Source of the DNA: Gallibacter sp963634825 | GTDB lineage: Bacteria; Bacillota; Clostridia; Peptostreptococcales; Anaerovoracaceae | Assembly (NCBI GenBank): GCA_963634825.1 | Contig: CAVHCP010000001.1 | Coordinates: 1 to 64,000 of the forward strand | Direction: 5' to 3' | DNA: 64,000 nt | In this document: positions 45,687 to 54,525 of the stretch, in pieces | Layout: every line of letters begins with the position of its first letter | Numbering within the stretch: position 1 is the stretch's first letter | The notes under the pieces: generated by a model | What the model was told of the DNA's origin: nothing | Seen by the model: the letters and a program-made list of their open reading frames with translations, nothing else | Database searches by the model: none | Program-made: the position numbers and the translations under genes

Positions 45687-46820
45687 TTATTTTAGTACTT
45701 CTTTGGCAATAACCATTTTCTGTACTTCAGAAGTTCCTTCATAAATAGAAGTAACCCTAATATCTCTGTACATTCTTTCAATTGGATAATCTTTGATATA
45801 GCCGTATCCACCGTGTAGCTGGAGAGCTCTATCAACAATCCATTTGCCTTCTTCAGAAGCAAATAGCTTAGCCATTGATGCTTCCTTATCAGCAGGCTGT
45901 CCCATGTCCATCTTGTATGCCGCATCATAAACCAGGTGTCTGATAGCACATAGCTTAGTTTCCATTTCGGCAATCAAGAACTGAGTGTTCTGGAACTGTG
46001 ACAATTTCTTTCCAAACTGCTTTCTTGCTTTGATATAGCTCTTAGCTTCTTCCATTGCAGCTGTTGCAATACCAAGTGCCTGAGCTGAGATACCAAGTCT
46101 TCCCAAAGAAAGTGTCTGCATCGCATTTACGAATCCATTGTCTACTTCGCCAAGAATATTTTCTGCAGGTACTCTTACATCTTCAAGTACAACGTCTGAA
46201 GTTGCACAACCGATCATACCCATCTTATCTTCTGGCTTACCGAATGATACGCCCTCAGATTTTGAGTCAACGATAAATGCAGTAATACCCTTTACGCCCT
46301 TTGCAGGGTTAGTCTTAGCGAAAACGATTACATAATCAGAGAAAGGCGCTGCTGTGATGAAGGTCTTTCTACCATTGAGGATGTAGTCGTCGCCGTCTTT
46401 TACAGCTGTTGTCAAAACAGATGCTGCGTCAGAACCTGCACCAGGCTCAGTCAAGCCGAATGCCAATACGATCTCGCCTCTTCCTAGTGGTGGAAGATAT
46501 TTTTTCTTCTGTTCTTCGTTACCGAATTTTAGAAGAGGTGCAGCATATAGAGAGTTGTTTCCTGATACATAGATAGAAGCAACACCTGATGCTCTTGAAA
46601 TTTCTTCCATTACTATAGCATACGATCTGTGGTCTCCGCCTGATCCGCCGTATTCTACCGGTGTTTTAACAGCCAAGAATCCGGCTTCGCCCATCTTTTT
46701 GTAGAGTTCCATTGGGAATTCTGCTGTCTTGTCAACATCTTCTGCTATTGGTTTGATTTCGTTTTCAGCAAAAGATCTTGCAAGCTGACGGACTAATTCA
46801 TGTTCTTTTTCGAAAATCAT
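45687..46820 (-). CDS. Acyl-CoA dehydrogenase (2-enoyl-CoA reductase of the Stickland pathway)
   Basis: This 377-aa flavoprotein has the AFGLTEPGAGSD FAD/substrate motif and the catalytic base Glu361 in IYEGTSEVQ, as in short-chain and butyryl-CoA dehydrogenases. In this setting it should reduce the 2-enoyl-CoA made by HadBC, as AcdB does for isocaprenoyl-CoA. That reaction needs an electron-transfer flavoprotein, and AcdB is normally followed by etfBA; no etf genes are in this window. It sits 26 bp after hadC. Confidence 0.92.
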   Translation of the reverse strand: MIFEKEHELVRQLARSFAENEIKPIAEDVDKTAEFPMELYKKMGEAGFLAVKTPVEYGGSGGDHRSYAIVMEEISRASGVASIYVSGNNSLYAAPLLKFGNEEQKKKYLPPLGRGEIVLAFGLTEPGAGSDAASVLTTAVKDGDDYILNGRKTFITAAPFSDYVIVFAKTNPAKGVKGITAFIVDSKSEGVSFGKPEDKMGMIGCATSDVVLEDVRVPAENILGEVDNGFVNAMQTLSLGRLGISAQALGIATAAMEEAKSYIKARKQFGKKLSQFQNTQFLIAEMETKLCAIRHLVYDAAYKMDMGQPADKEASMAKLFASEEGKWIVDRALQLHGGYGYIKDYPIERMYRDIRVTSIYEGTSEVQKMVIAKEVLK

Positions 46821-46846
46821 AAAAATCCTCCTTAAAAATATATATA

Positions 46847-47968
46847 CTATAGCATCTCTGCAAATGTTTGCAATGATGTACGTGCCTGTTCAAAGTTGGT
46901 CATCTGATGATCTACTTCGATCATAACCAATTTGATGCCTTCTTTTTCGAGAGCCTTTTTAAAGATAGGATAATCAAATTCTTCTGGGTCACAGAATTTA
47001 GCCTGTACATAAAGTACTCCGTCTGCTCCTGATTTCTTAACCTTGTCGATTAAAATATCGCTTCTCTTCTTGTCTGCATCATATAGTAATGAGCATCCTT
47101 CAATATCTCCAAGATATTTAGCAAGTGCTCTGATAGGATTGTCTGTTCCTTCGTCAACAAGAGTTCTGAACTGTCTTGATTCCTGAGCTACCTCATCATC
47201 AACTATAGCAAGTTTATAGTCTTCGAGTATAGCATTTAGGTCATCAAGGCTTGTCAAGATACCTGTTGTAACGATTTTCTTTCCATCCCAAGGCTTAACT
47301 TCCTCTTTTTTGAGTTCTTCATTAAGCTCTGACAAAAGCTCTGTATACTCAGCTCTATCCATATAATTAGCAATAGTAAGAACCTTGCTTCTCTTAGATG
47401 GAGTGATGATCTGAGGATATTTTGCAGCTAATTCTACGAATTCTTGCATAAGCTTTTTAGATTTGTTATAAAGCTTGATAGCTTCTTCGATATCTGTATC
47501 TGAGAAAATATCTCCCTTGATTGCTTCAAGCTGCTCTTTAACCTTTCTGTACTGAGTTTCGTTGAAGTCAACTCCGCACTCAAGCTTTCTGTTCTGAGCC
47601 ATAGCTACATGGATATAAGGAATCTTATCACCAACAGCTAATTTAATATTTTGTCCTAAAGCCTTTAGAGAGTCGCACTGGATAGATACCATGATACCTG
47701 ATAAGCAATCAAGAGTACCATTTAGTGCCATTTCCATTGTTCTCTGTACTACAGAGCAATAGAATGCAGGGAAATATTCCTTAGCTTCTGATACCTGTCC
47801 CTGGCTACCCCAAAGACCAACCGGTATCATTCCAGAAGCATATACGATTTCTACAGGCATATGAATCGGAGAAACACCAATCAATTTTTTACCTTCTGCC
47901 TGGTATTTTTTTACCAAATCAGCTATGCTGACATCGAATTTTTTTAATACGTTTGCAACATTACTCAT
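46847..47968 (-). CDS. hadC: 2-hydroxyacyl-CoA dehydratase subunit HadC-like
   Basis: This 373-aa member of the HgdB/FldC family carries the conserved start of an Fe-S binding fold (GVSPIHMPVEIVYASGMIPVGLWG split around 31-54), with Cys residues near 72, 85 and 93 as possible [4Fe-4S] ligands. With HadB it forms the heterodimer that eliminates water from an (R)-2-hydroxyacyl-CoA by a ketyl radical mechanism after one-electron activation by HadI. It directly follows hadB with a 3-bp gap. Confidence 0.92.
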   Translation of the reverse strand: MSNVANVLKKFDVSIADLVKKYQAEGKKLIGVSPIHMPVEIVYASGMIPVGLWGSQGQVSEAKEYFPAFYCSVVQRTMEMALNGTLDCLSGIMVSIQCDSLKALGQNIKLAVGDKIPYIHVAMAQNRKLECGVDFNETQYRKVKEQLEAIKGDIFSDTDIEEAIKLYNKSKKLMQEFVELAAKYPQIITPSKRSKVLTIANYMDRAEYTELLSELNEELKKEEVKPWDGKKIVTTGILTSLDDLNAILEDYKLAIVDDEVAQESRQFRTLVDEGTDNPIRALAKYLGDIEGCSLLYDADKKRSDILIDKVKKSGADGVLYVQAKFCDPEEFDYPIFKKALEKEGIKLVMIEVDHQMTNFEQARTSLQTFAEML

Positions 47969-47971
47969 TGA

Positions 47972-49189
47972 TTATTTCGCCTCCTTATTTGCAGCCATTA
48001 CTTCAATAAGGCCCTGTACTCTTGTATCATACTGTGCTTCTGAGAAGTTTCTTGGGTCAGCCTGGTCGCCATCAAAGATAGCAGTTGGAATACCAGTTTC
48101 TTCTCTGATAACTCTTTCGAGTTCATACATCTGTCCTGACCACTGCTTACAGCTTCTGTTGATGTGGATCAAAGCGCCGTCACAGTCATTTTCTCTGATA
48201 ACCTTCAATCTCATATCTGCTGATCTCTCGAAGCTGATTGCGTTTGGAGTTCTGCAGTATGCCTGCATCAGTTCATTTGTATTGCCATAGATATATCCGA
48301 AAGCGTCAGCATAAACTGTACCGCATACATTAACACCAGCATCCTTCAAAGTCTTGAATGTGTGTCTTAGGTGTGGCCAGCAAGCTATACCTTCAAACAT
48401 AACTCTGTACTTTTCTTCGCCCTTAAATGTTGATTTGCCTTCTTTAACATTTTCTTCGAATTCTTTTAGAAGTAGCTCAAATGCTTCGGCAGATTCTTTC
48501 TTACCTCTTGCACAAACTGCTACTGCCATGTGGTTAAATACATCAAATCCGCTGAATGGTGAAGGAGTGTATCTGCACATACTTGTTGCAGCAAGCCATG
48601 CTCTACCTGTTCTCTGAGAAATTTCCATTACCTCTTCAAACTTCTTTTGATCCCATTTTTTACCTGTGATCTCTTCGAGCTGTTCAATAGCATGCTTGAA
48701 CTGTCCTCTTACGTAAGCTATTCTGTCATCTTCTGCATCATAATCATTGTTGTATGGAATATCTACAAGGATCATTGGAATATCAAGTTCCTTTGCGATA
48801 TTTTCGTACCATTTGATCATGCAGTTACAGATGTTGTTACAGCATAGTACGAAATCAGGCTGTGGCATGTTTAGCTCCGGAGCATCCTTTACCTGCATAT
48901 ATGCCAAGCTTATTCTTGCATATGCACAGATGTCATTTGAATATCCGCTTTGCTCTGCAGTTTCGCACATTCTCTCTCCACCGCCTTTAGCTGCGATAGC
49001 CGCTGCTTGGTTTTCAGGATATACTACCTTAACACCAAGAGTTTCAAAGATTTCCTGTGGGAAGTTAGATGCACACCAGCCCACTTTTTCACCGGCGTTT
49101 TTAGCATCCCACGCACCCTGATAATGCTCAGCAACTATCTTGTTTAACAGATCCCTAGCCATTACCGGCTTAGCTTCTACATTACTCAT
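47972..49189 (-). CDS. hadB: 2-hydroxyacyl-CoA dehydratase subunit HadB-like
   Basis: This protein of about 405 aa belongs to the same family as HadC, with conserved cysteines in GWCASNFPQE, DFVLCCNNICNCM and a C-terminal HINRSCKQWSGQMYEL. It provides the active-site [4Fe-4S] cluster of the dehydratase. I chose the ATG at 49189, which has AAAGGGG 8 bp ahead; a start at 49207 would add six residues overlapping hadI and lacks a ribosome site. Dehydratases of this family act on 2-hydroxyisocaproyl-, phenyllactyl- or lactoyl-CoA; the neighbouring BrnQ favours the first. Confidence 0.93.
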   Translation of the reverse strand: MSNVEAKPVMARDLLNKIVAEHYQGAWDAKNAGEKVGWCASNFPQEIFETLGVKVVYPENQAAAIAAKGGGERMCETAEQSGYSNDICAYARISLAYMQVKDAPELNMPQPDFVLCCNNICNCMIKWYENIAKELDIPMILVDIPYNNDYDAEDDRIAYVRGQFKHAIEQLEEITGKKWDQKKFEEVMEISQRTGRAWLAATSMCRYTPSPFSGFDVFNHMAVAVCARGKKESAEAFELLLKEFEENVKEGKSTFKGEEKYRVMFEGIACWPHLRHTFKTLKDAGVNVCGTVYADAFGYIYGNTNELMQAYCRTPNAISFERSADMRLKVIRENDCDGALIHINRSCKQWSGQMYELERVIREETGIPTAIFDGDQADPRNFSEAQYDTRVQGLIEVMAANKEAK

Positions 49190-49203
49190 GTTGTACCCCT
49201 TTC

Positions 49204-49992
49204 TCATTTTTTTAAATAAAATTCATACGCATAGATTGCTGCTCCCAATGCACCTGCTAACTGGGATTCATCAGAAACTGCAATAGTTGTATCAAGTTCC
49301 TCTTCTAACGCTCTGACCACTCCGGAATTTCGCGAAACCCCGCCTGTCATAACTACAGGTGGCTCTACGCCTATTCTCTTTGCCTGACCTGCAACTCGGC
49401 TTGCAACCGAAGCATGTATGCCTTTGATGATGCTCTTAACATCCGCATTATGCGCAAGTGAGGAGATTACCTCTGATTCGGCAAAGACTGTACATGTCGA
49501 TGATATCGGTGTCTTTGATGTAGCTTCTGCATCAAGCTTACCAAATTCATCAAGATCTACATGAAGTACATTTGCCATTACCTCGAGAAATCTGCCTGTA
49601 CCGGCTGCACATTTGTCATTCATAACAAAGTTTTGCAGTTGACCGTTTTTATCAATTCGCAGTACTTTTGCATCCTGTCCGCCTATGTCGATTATAGTGC
49701 CTACCTGACCAAAGATACACGAACCGCCTTTAGCATGGCAACTTAGCTCACTCATAGTCTTGTCCGCTCTCTCATATGTATTTCGACCATATCCTGTCGA
49801 AACGATAGCCGACATATCATCGAGAGTCAGCCCCGCTTTACCCAGGGCCTCCTCAAGGATGATGTCAACGCCGTCAGTGCCGGCGCCTTTTGCTACAAGC
49901 GCACTGCTAATTTTTTCTTTTCCATCTGCCAATATGACGCACTTAGAAGAAGTCGAGCCAATGTCTACTCCTAATGTATAAATTTTGCTCAT
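49204..49992 (-). CDS. hadI: 2-hydroxyacyl-CoA dehydratase activator HadI (ASKHA ATPase)
   Basis: This 262-aa ATPase begins YTLGVDIGSTSSKCVI, has the DIGGQDAKVL phosphate loop and two cysteines, Cys128 (NDKCAAGTG) and Cys167 (SSTCTVF), matching those that hold the [4Fe-4S] cluster between two monomers. It uses ATP to push one low-potential electron from ferredoxin or flavodoxin into HadBC. It is extremely oxygen-sensitive in known examples, consistent with a strict anaerobe. Its ribosome site lies in the hadA stop region. Confidence 0.95.
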   Translation of the reverse strand: MSKIYTLGVDIGSTSSKCVILADGKEKISSALVAKGAGTDGVDIILEEALGKAGLTLDDMSAIVSTGYGRNTYERADKTMSELSCHAKGGSCIFGQVGTIIDIGGQDAKVLRIDKNGQLQNFVMNDKCAAGTGRFLEVMANVLHVDLDEFGKLDAEATSKTPISSTCTVFAESEVISSLAHNADVKSIIKGIHASVASRVAGQAKRIGVEPPVVMTGGVSRNSGVVRALEEELDTTIAVSDESQLAGALGAAIYAYEFYLKK

Positions 49993-49993
49993 T

Positions 49994-51244
49994 TTATTGA
50001 TCTCCGATGTAAATTACTCCATTTGCTTTGAATTCAGCGATCTGCTCATCAGTATATCCGATTTCCTTCATGATATCTTCTGACTGTTCACCGATCATAG
50101 GACCCTTCTTGTATTCTGCAGGACCCATTTCCTGGAATTTAACAGGTAGTTTTACAAGAGTTCTTTCTGCTCCGTTGTCATAAGTCATCTTGTAGAAGCA
50201 GTCATTTGCCCAAGCCTGCTCGTCAACAAGGATTTCTTCCCATGACTGAGCTACCGAGAATGCGAAGTCTGCCTTTGTAAGGATTGGCTTCCACTCTTCT
50301 GCAGTCTTTGTCTTGAACTTATCCATAATCATGTCATAAATCTCAGAATTTAGACCGTTTGCGATTAAGTTAGTTACAGGATAATATTTTTCGTCATCTA
50401 CAAGATCAGGTCTTTCGATAACTTCCATCCATCTGTTGTAATAAGTGTTGTAGTCAGGCATGCAAGTCTGAATAAATCTGCCGTCCTTTGTTTCCCAAGC
50501 AGCGTTGAATGGGTTGTTTGACTCTCTGATTGCGATAGGATATTTAACTCCGATATCCTCATACTGAGCAGCCTGTACCATCATACCCATGTTATGGATA
50601 GCTGTTTCGAATAATGAAGTTTCTACTTTTTCGCCTTCGCCTGTCTTTGTTGCCTTATAAAGAGCAGCAAGTACACCAGCGGCAAGGTTCATACCAACGT
50701 TGTGGTCGCCAAGACCAGGACATACATTCATAGGTACTGTGCCCTTCTGTCTTAGTGATTCGAGATATCCGCCTCTTGCAAAGAATGAAGTGAAGTCAAA
50801 TCCAGGAAGATCCTTGTCAGGACCGTATTCGCCATATCCTGTAATCATCGCATATACAAGCTTAGGGAATTTGCCTTTTAGTGACTCATAATCAAGTCCG
50901 TTCTTTTGAAGTGACTGAACTCTGTTATTTGTAATGAAGATGTCTGCATCTTCCAATAATTTAAATAGTGCCTCTTTACCTGCTGGATCCTTAGTATTTA
51001 GAGAGATACATCTCTTGTTACCATTTTCAAGATCCCAAGTAGTATTTTCGTGGAATAATGACCATTTATCGCTTGGTCTTCCTTCTGTTGGTGCAGTATA
51101 TCTTAGTGGATCTCCCTTTGCTGATTCTACTTTGATAACATCAGCACCGAGGTCAGCTAAAAATCTGCCTGTTGTAGCTGCAGCGATAAATGTAGCATAT
51201 TCAACTACTTTAACGCCTTCTAATGGCTTTTTTGTGTTACTCAT
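49994..51244 (-). CDS. hadA: Family III CoA-transferase HadA-like
   Basis: This 416-aa CaiB/BaiF family CoA-transferase has the catalytic Asp about 150 in LPGFDFTSFFARGG and GLGDHNVGMNLA. It would move CoA from the product acyl-CoA (isocaproyl-CoA) to the (R)-2-hydroxyacid. The order hadA-hadI-hadB-hadC-acd matches the C. difficile hadAIBC-acdB operon. It is the first gene after a promoter with a dyad on its -35 box (51301-51339), and the ribosome site AAGGAGG precedes the ATG. Confidence 0.92.
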   Translation of the reverse strand: MSNTKKPLEGVKVVEYATFIAAATTGRFLADLGADVIKVESAKGDPLRYTAPTEGRPSDKWSLFHENTTWDLENGNKRCISLNTKDPAGKEALFKLLEDADIFITNNRVQSLQKNGLDYESLKGKFPKLVYAMITGYGEYGPDKDLPGFDFTSFFARGGYLESLRQKGTVPMNVCPGLGDHNVGMNLAAGVLAALYKATKTGEGEKVETSLFETAIHNMGMMVQAAQYEDIGVKYPIAIRESNNPFNAAWETKDGRFIQTCMPDYNTYYNRWMEVIERPDLVDDEKYYPVTNLIANGLNSEIYDMIMDKFKTKTAEEWKPILTKADFAFSVAQSWEEILVDEQAWANDCFYKMTYDNGAERTLVKLPVKFQEMGPAEYKKGPMIGEQSEDIMKEIGYTDEQIAEFKANGVIYIGDQ

Positions 51245-51300
51245 TTATTTATCCTCCTTAGTTTTAGCTAAACATTTGATTGACTTTAATTATAATAATA

Positions 51301-51339
51301 ATTATATCAATCTTTACCCGATAAGTAAATACCGAGTAA
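51301..51339 (-). promoter_or_regulatory. hadA promoter with operator-like dyad centred on the -35
   Basis: On the minus strand, -35 TTTACT (51329-51324) and -10 TATAAT (51306-51301) are 17 bp apart. The -35 hexamer is exactly the 6-bp centre of an imperfect inverted repeat, TTACTCGGTA-N6-TATCGGGTAA (51339-51314; 8 of 10 positions match). A dimeric regulator binding here would block or replace RNA polymerase contacts. The regulator gene is not recognised in the window. Confidence 0.65.
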
Positions 51340-51352
51340 GATTATTAACAGC

Positions 51353-52921
51353 TTATTTTGTCCTGCCTGCGGCTATATCCGCTATGACTTTATTTTTAAG
51401 AACCTTCTCATTTATCTTGCCTGAGCTGTTTCGTGGCATTTCCTCCATAAAGAAAATGTATTCGGGTATTTTGTAATCGCTTATTTTGCCCTTTAGCTCG
51501 CGTTTTATCCTTTCCCTCAGCTCCGGATCCTCTTTGCCCTCGATGCAGGCTGTTATCTCTTCCTGAAGCACTATTGCAGGCACTCCGAATACTTTAACAT
51601 CCGTGGTGCCGACAATATCCTTTATGGCCTTTTCTATTTCGAGTGGCGAAATATTTTCTCCGCCCCTTATAATCAAATTTTTAAATCTTCCGGTTATGAC
51701 CAAGTTGCCGTCTTTTCTGATATATCCGAGGTCTCCGCTCTTTAGCCATCCGTCTTCAGTAAAAGCATTTTTTGTTTCCTCCGGATTAGCTATATATCCT
51801 TGCATAACATTATATCCTTTTATTTGGATCTCTCCCTCTATATTGCACCTACAAGGCTTTGTTGCGCCCTTTCGCATAGTTCTGACTTTTACTCCCGGAA
51901 TAGGAGAACCTGAAGTATTTGCTTTTACTTCGATAGGATCATCATTTTTGCACAGCGTCACACACGGCGAAGTTTCGGTCTGACCGTATGACGGTTGCAG
52001 ATTTATCCCGTCAAACATTTGACAAATTTCGATATAGTCTTGCGGGAATATCTGCGATCCCGCTATAATACCGCTTTTTACGGAGCTCAAATCATAATCC
52101 TTACGATTTTTATTTCTGAGCATCGCCAAAAACATCGTAGGCACTCCATTCATAATGGTGCACTTATGCTTTTGAATTGCCCTGAAAATATCGACCGAGC
52201 GAGTACTCTGCAAAAGGCACATTTTGAAACAAGCGTGCAGCATAGTCAAAATGCAACCTGTTATGCCAAATGTATGAAACAAAGGAACGGTTACAAGCAT
52301 TATATCGTTTTCGTTCCAGCCGAGCTGATCTGCCATCGCAATGGCGTTGTTCATTACATTATAATGCGAGAGCTCTACACCCTTGCTGTTTCCTGTAGTT
52401 CCTGAAGTGAATAATACATTTGCGATACTATTGTAATCGGTAGACGGCTCAAATGAAACATTTTCGCCTTCCCTTGCGATTTCCTGCCACTTCTCGTATG
52501 ACTTTAGCATATATGTGCAGGTCCTTACCGTTGTATTTGGATAGAGAAGCTGTCTCATTGTATTTTCGTATGAGACCTCTTCGAAATTTTTCGAATAAAA
52601 GAAATGTGTTAGGTTGGTAAGCCCGATACATCTCTCGAGCTCTGCTTTTGTAAATCTTGTGTTAAACAGGACTGCTGTTGCGCCCATTTTAACAACTGCA
52701 AAATAATGAAAAATCCAGCTGTCGCTGTTTGTGCCAATGATGCCTACATGATCTCCCGGCTTTATGTTTGCCTCCTGCATCTCTGTGCAAAGCACATTTA
52801 CAATGCAGTGAATATCATGCCACGTATATACGCCATCTTTTACGACAAGTGCCGGTTTATCAGGAGTACATTTGGCTCTCATATCGAGAACCTCTCCTAT
52901 TGTTTTTTCGATAAATTCCAA
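51353..52921 (-). CDS. AMP-forming acyl-CoA ligase
   Basis: This 522-aa ANL superfamily enzyme has the P-loop LFTSGTTGNSKGVELSH (about 171-187), YGQTETSP, the hinge region SGDLGYIRKDG and RFKNLIIRGGENISP, and a C-terminal catalytic lysine in PRNSSGKINEKVLK. It makes an acyl-CoA from a carboxylic acid, CoA and ATP. Next to hadA, it could prime the pathway by making the first CoA ester, since HadA only exchanges CoA. The start is TTG with GGAG 6 bp ahead. It ends 108 bp before hadA, which has its own promoter, so it may be separately controlled. Confidence 0.88.
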   Translation of the reverse strand: MEFIEKTIGEVLDMRAKCTPDKPALVVKDGVYTWHDIHCIVNVLCTEMQEANIKPGDHVGIIGTNSDSWIFHYFAVVKMGATAVLFNTRFTKAELERCIGLTNLTHFFYSKNFEEVSYENTMRQLLYPNTTVRTCTYMLKSYEKWQEIAREGENVSFEPSTDYNSIANVLFTSGTTGNSKGVELSHYNVMNNAIAMADQLGWNENDIMLVTVPLFHTFGITGCILTMLHACFKMCLLQSTRSVDIFRAIQKHKCTIMNGVPTMFLAMLRNKNRKDYDLSSVKSGIIAGSQIFPQDYIEICQMFDGINLQPSYGQTETSPCVTLCKNDDPIEVKANTSGSPIPGVKVRTMRKGATKPCRCNIEGEIQIKGYNVMQGYIANPEETKNAFTEDGWLKSGDLGYIRKDGNLVITGRFKNLIIRGGENISPLEIEKAIKDIVGTTDVKVFGVPAIVLQEEITACIEGKEDPELRERIKRELKGKISDYKIPEYIFFMEEMPRNSSGKINEKVLKNKVIADIAAGRTK

Positions 52922-53070
52922 TTTGTTTCTCCAAACTTTTTAGTAGTTAGATATACCCTTGTTATTTTTTTATCTTTTCATTGACAGTATACATTTTTGT
53001 TTCAAAAATTGCAATTGATTTTTCGTGAATTTTCCAAAGAAATTAAAGATTATTTTTAATTAAATTTTTT

Positions 53071-53100
53071 TTGTAACAGGCTAACAAAATGTGGTACAAT
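53071..53100 (+). promoter_or_regulatory. asd promoter
   Basis: TTGTAA (53071-53076) and TACAAT (53095-53100) are 18 bp apart, 37 bp ahead of the asd ATG, with AGGAG in between. Confidence 0.65.
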
Positions 53101-53137
53101 CATATGTAAATATTACATAAAGAACAGGAGAATAGTC

Positions 53138-54130
53138 ATGAACAAAAAACCAAATGTAGCACTGGTCGGAGTTACAGGTGTTGTAGGTTCGACATTTTTG
53201 AAGGTATTAGGAGAAAGAGATTTTCCTTTTGAAAATCTTTATATGATGGCATCATCAAAATCTGCCGGTAAGACGATAAATTTCAAGGGAAAGGACTATA
53301 TTGTAGAGGAGCTCACAGAGCACAGCTTTGATAAGGATATAGACATCGCCCTATTTTCTGCGGGCGGAGCTGTAAGCGCAAAATTTGCCCCAATCGCGGC
53401 AAAGCATGGCGTGACAGTAGTAGATAACAGTTCTCAGTGGAGAATGGATCCCGAAATTCCTCTTGTAGTACCGGAAGTAAATCCTGATGACATCAAGTGG
53501 AACAAAGGCATTATCGCAAATCCTAACTGTTCGACAATACAGGCTATGATCGTTTTAAAGCCACTTCACGACAAATATAAGATCAAAAGAGTTGTTTATT
53601 CGACATACCAGGCTGTATCAGGCTCAGGAGTTAAGGGTATAAAGGATCTCGAAAACGGTCTTGCCGGAAATGATACTACTAATGCGTATCCGCATCCTAT
53701 CGCAGGCAACTGTATACCTCAGATAGATTCTTTTACCGACAACGGATATACTAAAGAAGAGATGAAGATGATAAACGAAACTCACAAAATCCTCGGTGAC
53801 GACAGCATCAGGGTTACTGCAACAACAGTCAGAGTGCCTGTTTTTGACAGCCACAGCGAATCTATCAATATTGAATTCGAAAAGGATTTTGATTTAGACG
53901 AACTCAGGAATGTTTTGAAAAACGCTCCCGGAATTATCGTCCAGGATGATCCCGCAAACAGCGTTTATCCTCTTGCAAGAGCAGCTGCCGGCACAGACGA
54001 TGTATATGTCGGTCGTATAAGAAGAGACTTTTCTGTTGACAGTGGAGTAAATCTCTGGGTTGTTTCGGACAACATCAGAAAAGGTGCCGCGACAAATACA
54101 GTACAGATCGCAGAAGAGCTGTTAAAATAG
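53138..54130 (+). CDS. asd: Aspartate-semialdehyde dehydrogenase
   Basis: This 330-aa protein has an N-terminal NADP motif VGVTGVVGSTFL (about 10-21), the active-site cysteine in NPNCSTIQ (near 130) and the catalytic His region near 230 in RVPVFDSHSESI. It reduces aspartyl phosphate to the semialdehyde for lysine/DAP, threonine and methionine synthesis. It is a single-gene unit on the plus strand, divergent from the acyl-CoA ligase. Its terminator (54392-54424) is displaced about 260 bp downstream because a foldback element lies in between. Confidence 0.96.
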   Translation: MNKKPNVALVGVTGVVGSTFLKVLGERDFPFENLYMMASSKSAGKTINFKGKDYIVEELTEHSFDKDIDIALFSAGGAVSAKFAPIAAKHGVTVVDNSSQWRMDPEIPLVVPEVNPDDIKWNKGIIANPNCSTIQAMIVLKPLHDKYKIKRVVYSTYQAVSGSGVKGIKDLENGLAGNDTTNAYPHPIAGNCIPQIDSFTDNGYTKEEMKMINETHKILGDDSIRVTATTVRVPVFDSHSESINIEFEKDFDLDELRNVLKNAPGIIVQDDPANSVYPLARAAAGTDDVYVGRIRRDFSVDSGVNLWVVSDNIRKGAATNTVQIAEELLK

Positions 54131-54153
54131 GGATTTATAACACATTTATAACT

Positions 54154-54365
54154 ATGGTGCCGGCAAGAGAATTATATCTCCCTTGCAATTTCGCAGGCAC
54201 AGTCTGCAATTGCCAGCGAAACGAGCTTGGGAGCGGAAAAGCGTCAGCAATGTTTGAGCACCAAAGGTACGAGTTTTGCTGACGCTCCGCGAGCCTGTGA
54301 ATGAGCTTACGCTATTGCCTGTGCCGAGAACTGCAAGGGAGATATAATTCTCTTGCCGGCACCAT
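54154..54365. repeat. 212-bp foldback (MITE-like) element
   Basis: The ends are perfect 34-bp inverted repeats (54154-54187 and 54332-54365), starting ATGGTGCCGGCAAGAGAA and continuing. The interior keeps folding: GGCACAG on each side, then a 10-bp stem GCGTCAGCAA/TTGCTGACGC (54241-54250 with 54276-54285). TTTATA occurs just outside both ends (54145-54150 and 54365-54370) and could be a target duplication. It encodes no protein. It sits in the 3' untranslated region of asd, between the stop codon and the terminator. Confidence 0.85.
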
Positions 54366-54391
54366 TTATAGAAAACTGTATAACAAAAACA

Positions 54392-54424
54392 AAAAATCAG
54401 ACGTCACGTACTGTCTGATTTTTT
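54392..54424. terminator. Bidirectional intrinsic terminator
   Basis: AAAAATCAGAC (54392-54402) and GTCTGATTTTTT (54413-54424) form an 11-bp stem with T-runs on both strands. On the plus strand it ends asd; on the minus strand it ends the candidate small RNA from 54519. Confidence 0.88.
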
Positions 54425-54519
54425 GAATGAGTCGTTATATAGAGAGGTTAATTTATATGTGGACTACACGCTCCATAGTCCTGTGTTACTTGTTAATATC
54501 TTTCCTATCACTTTCACAC
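54392..54519 (-). ncRNA. Candidate roughly 128-nt regulatory small RNA
   Basis: The predicted transcript starts about 7 bp after the -10 TATACT (54531-54526) and ends at the terminator 54424-54392. It contains a GGACTA/TAGTCC hairpin (54481-54476 with 54466-54461) and then the single-stranded motif UAACCUCUCUAUA (54450-54438), shared with the predicted transcript at the left window edge. The motif can pair with purine-rich Shine-Dalgarno sequences, including nine bases at brnQ. Only a seven-codon ORF (MERVVHI) is present. The neighbouring genes asd and rpmF both end before it, so the 160-bp region would otherwise have no purpose. Promoter, terminator and shared motif are visible; function is inferred. 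Confidence 0.45.
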
Positions 54520-54525
54520 AACCAT

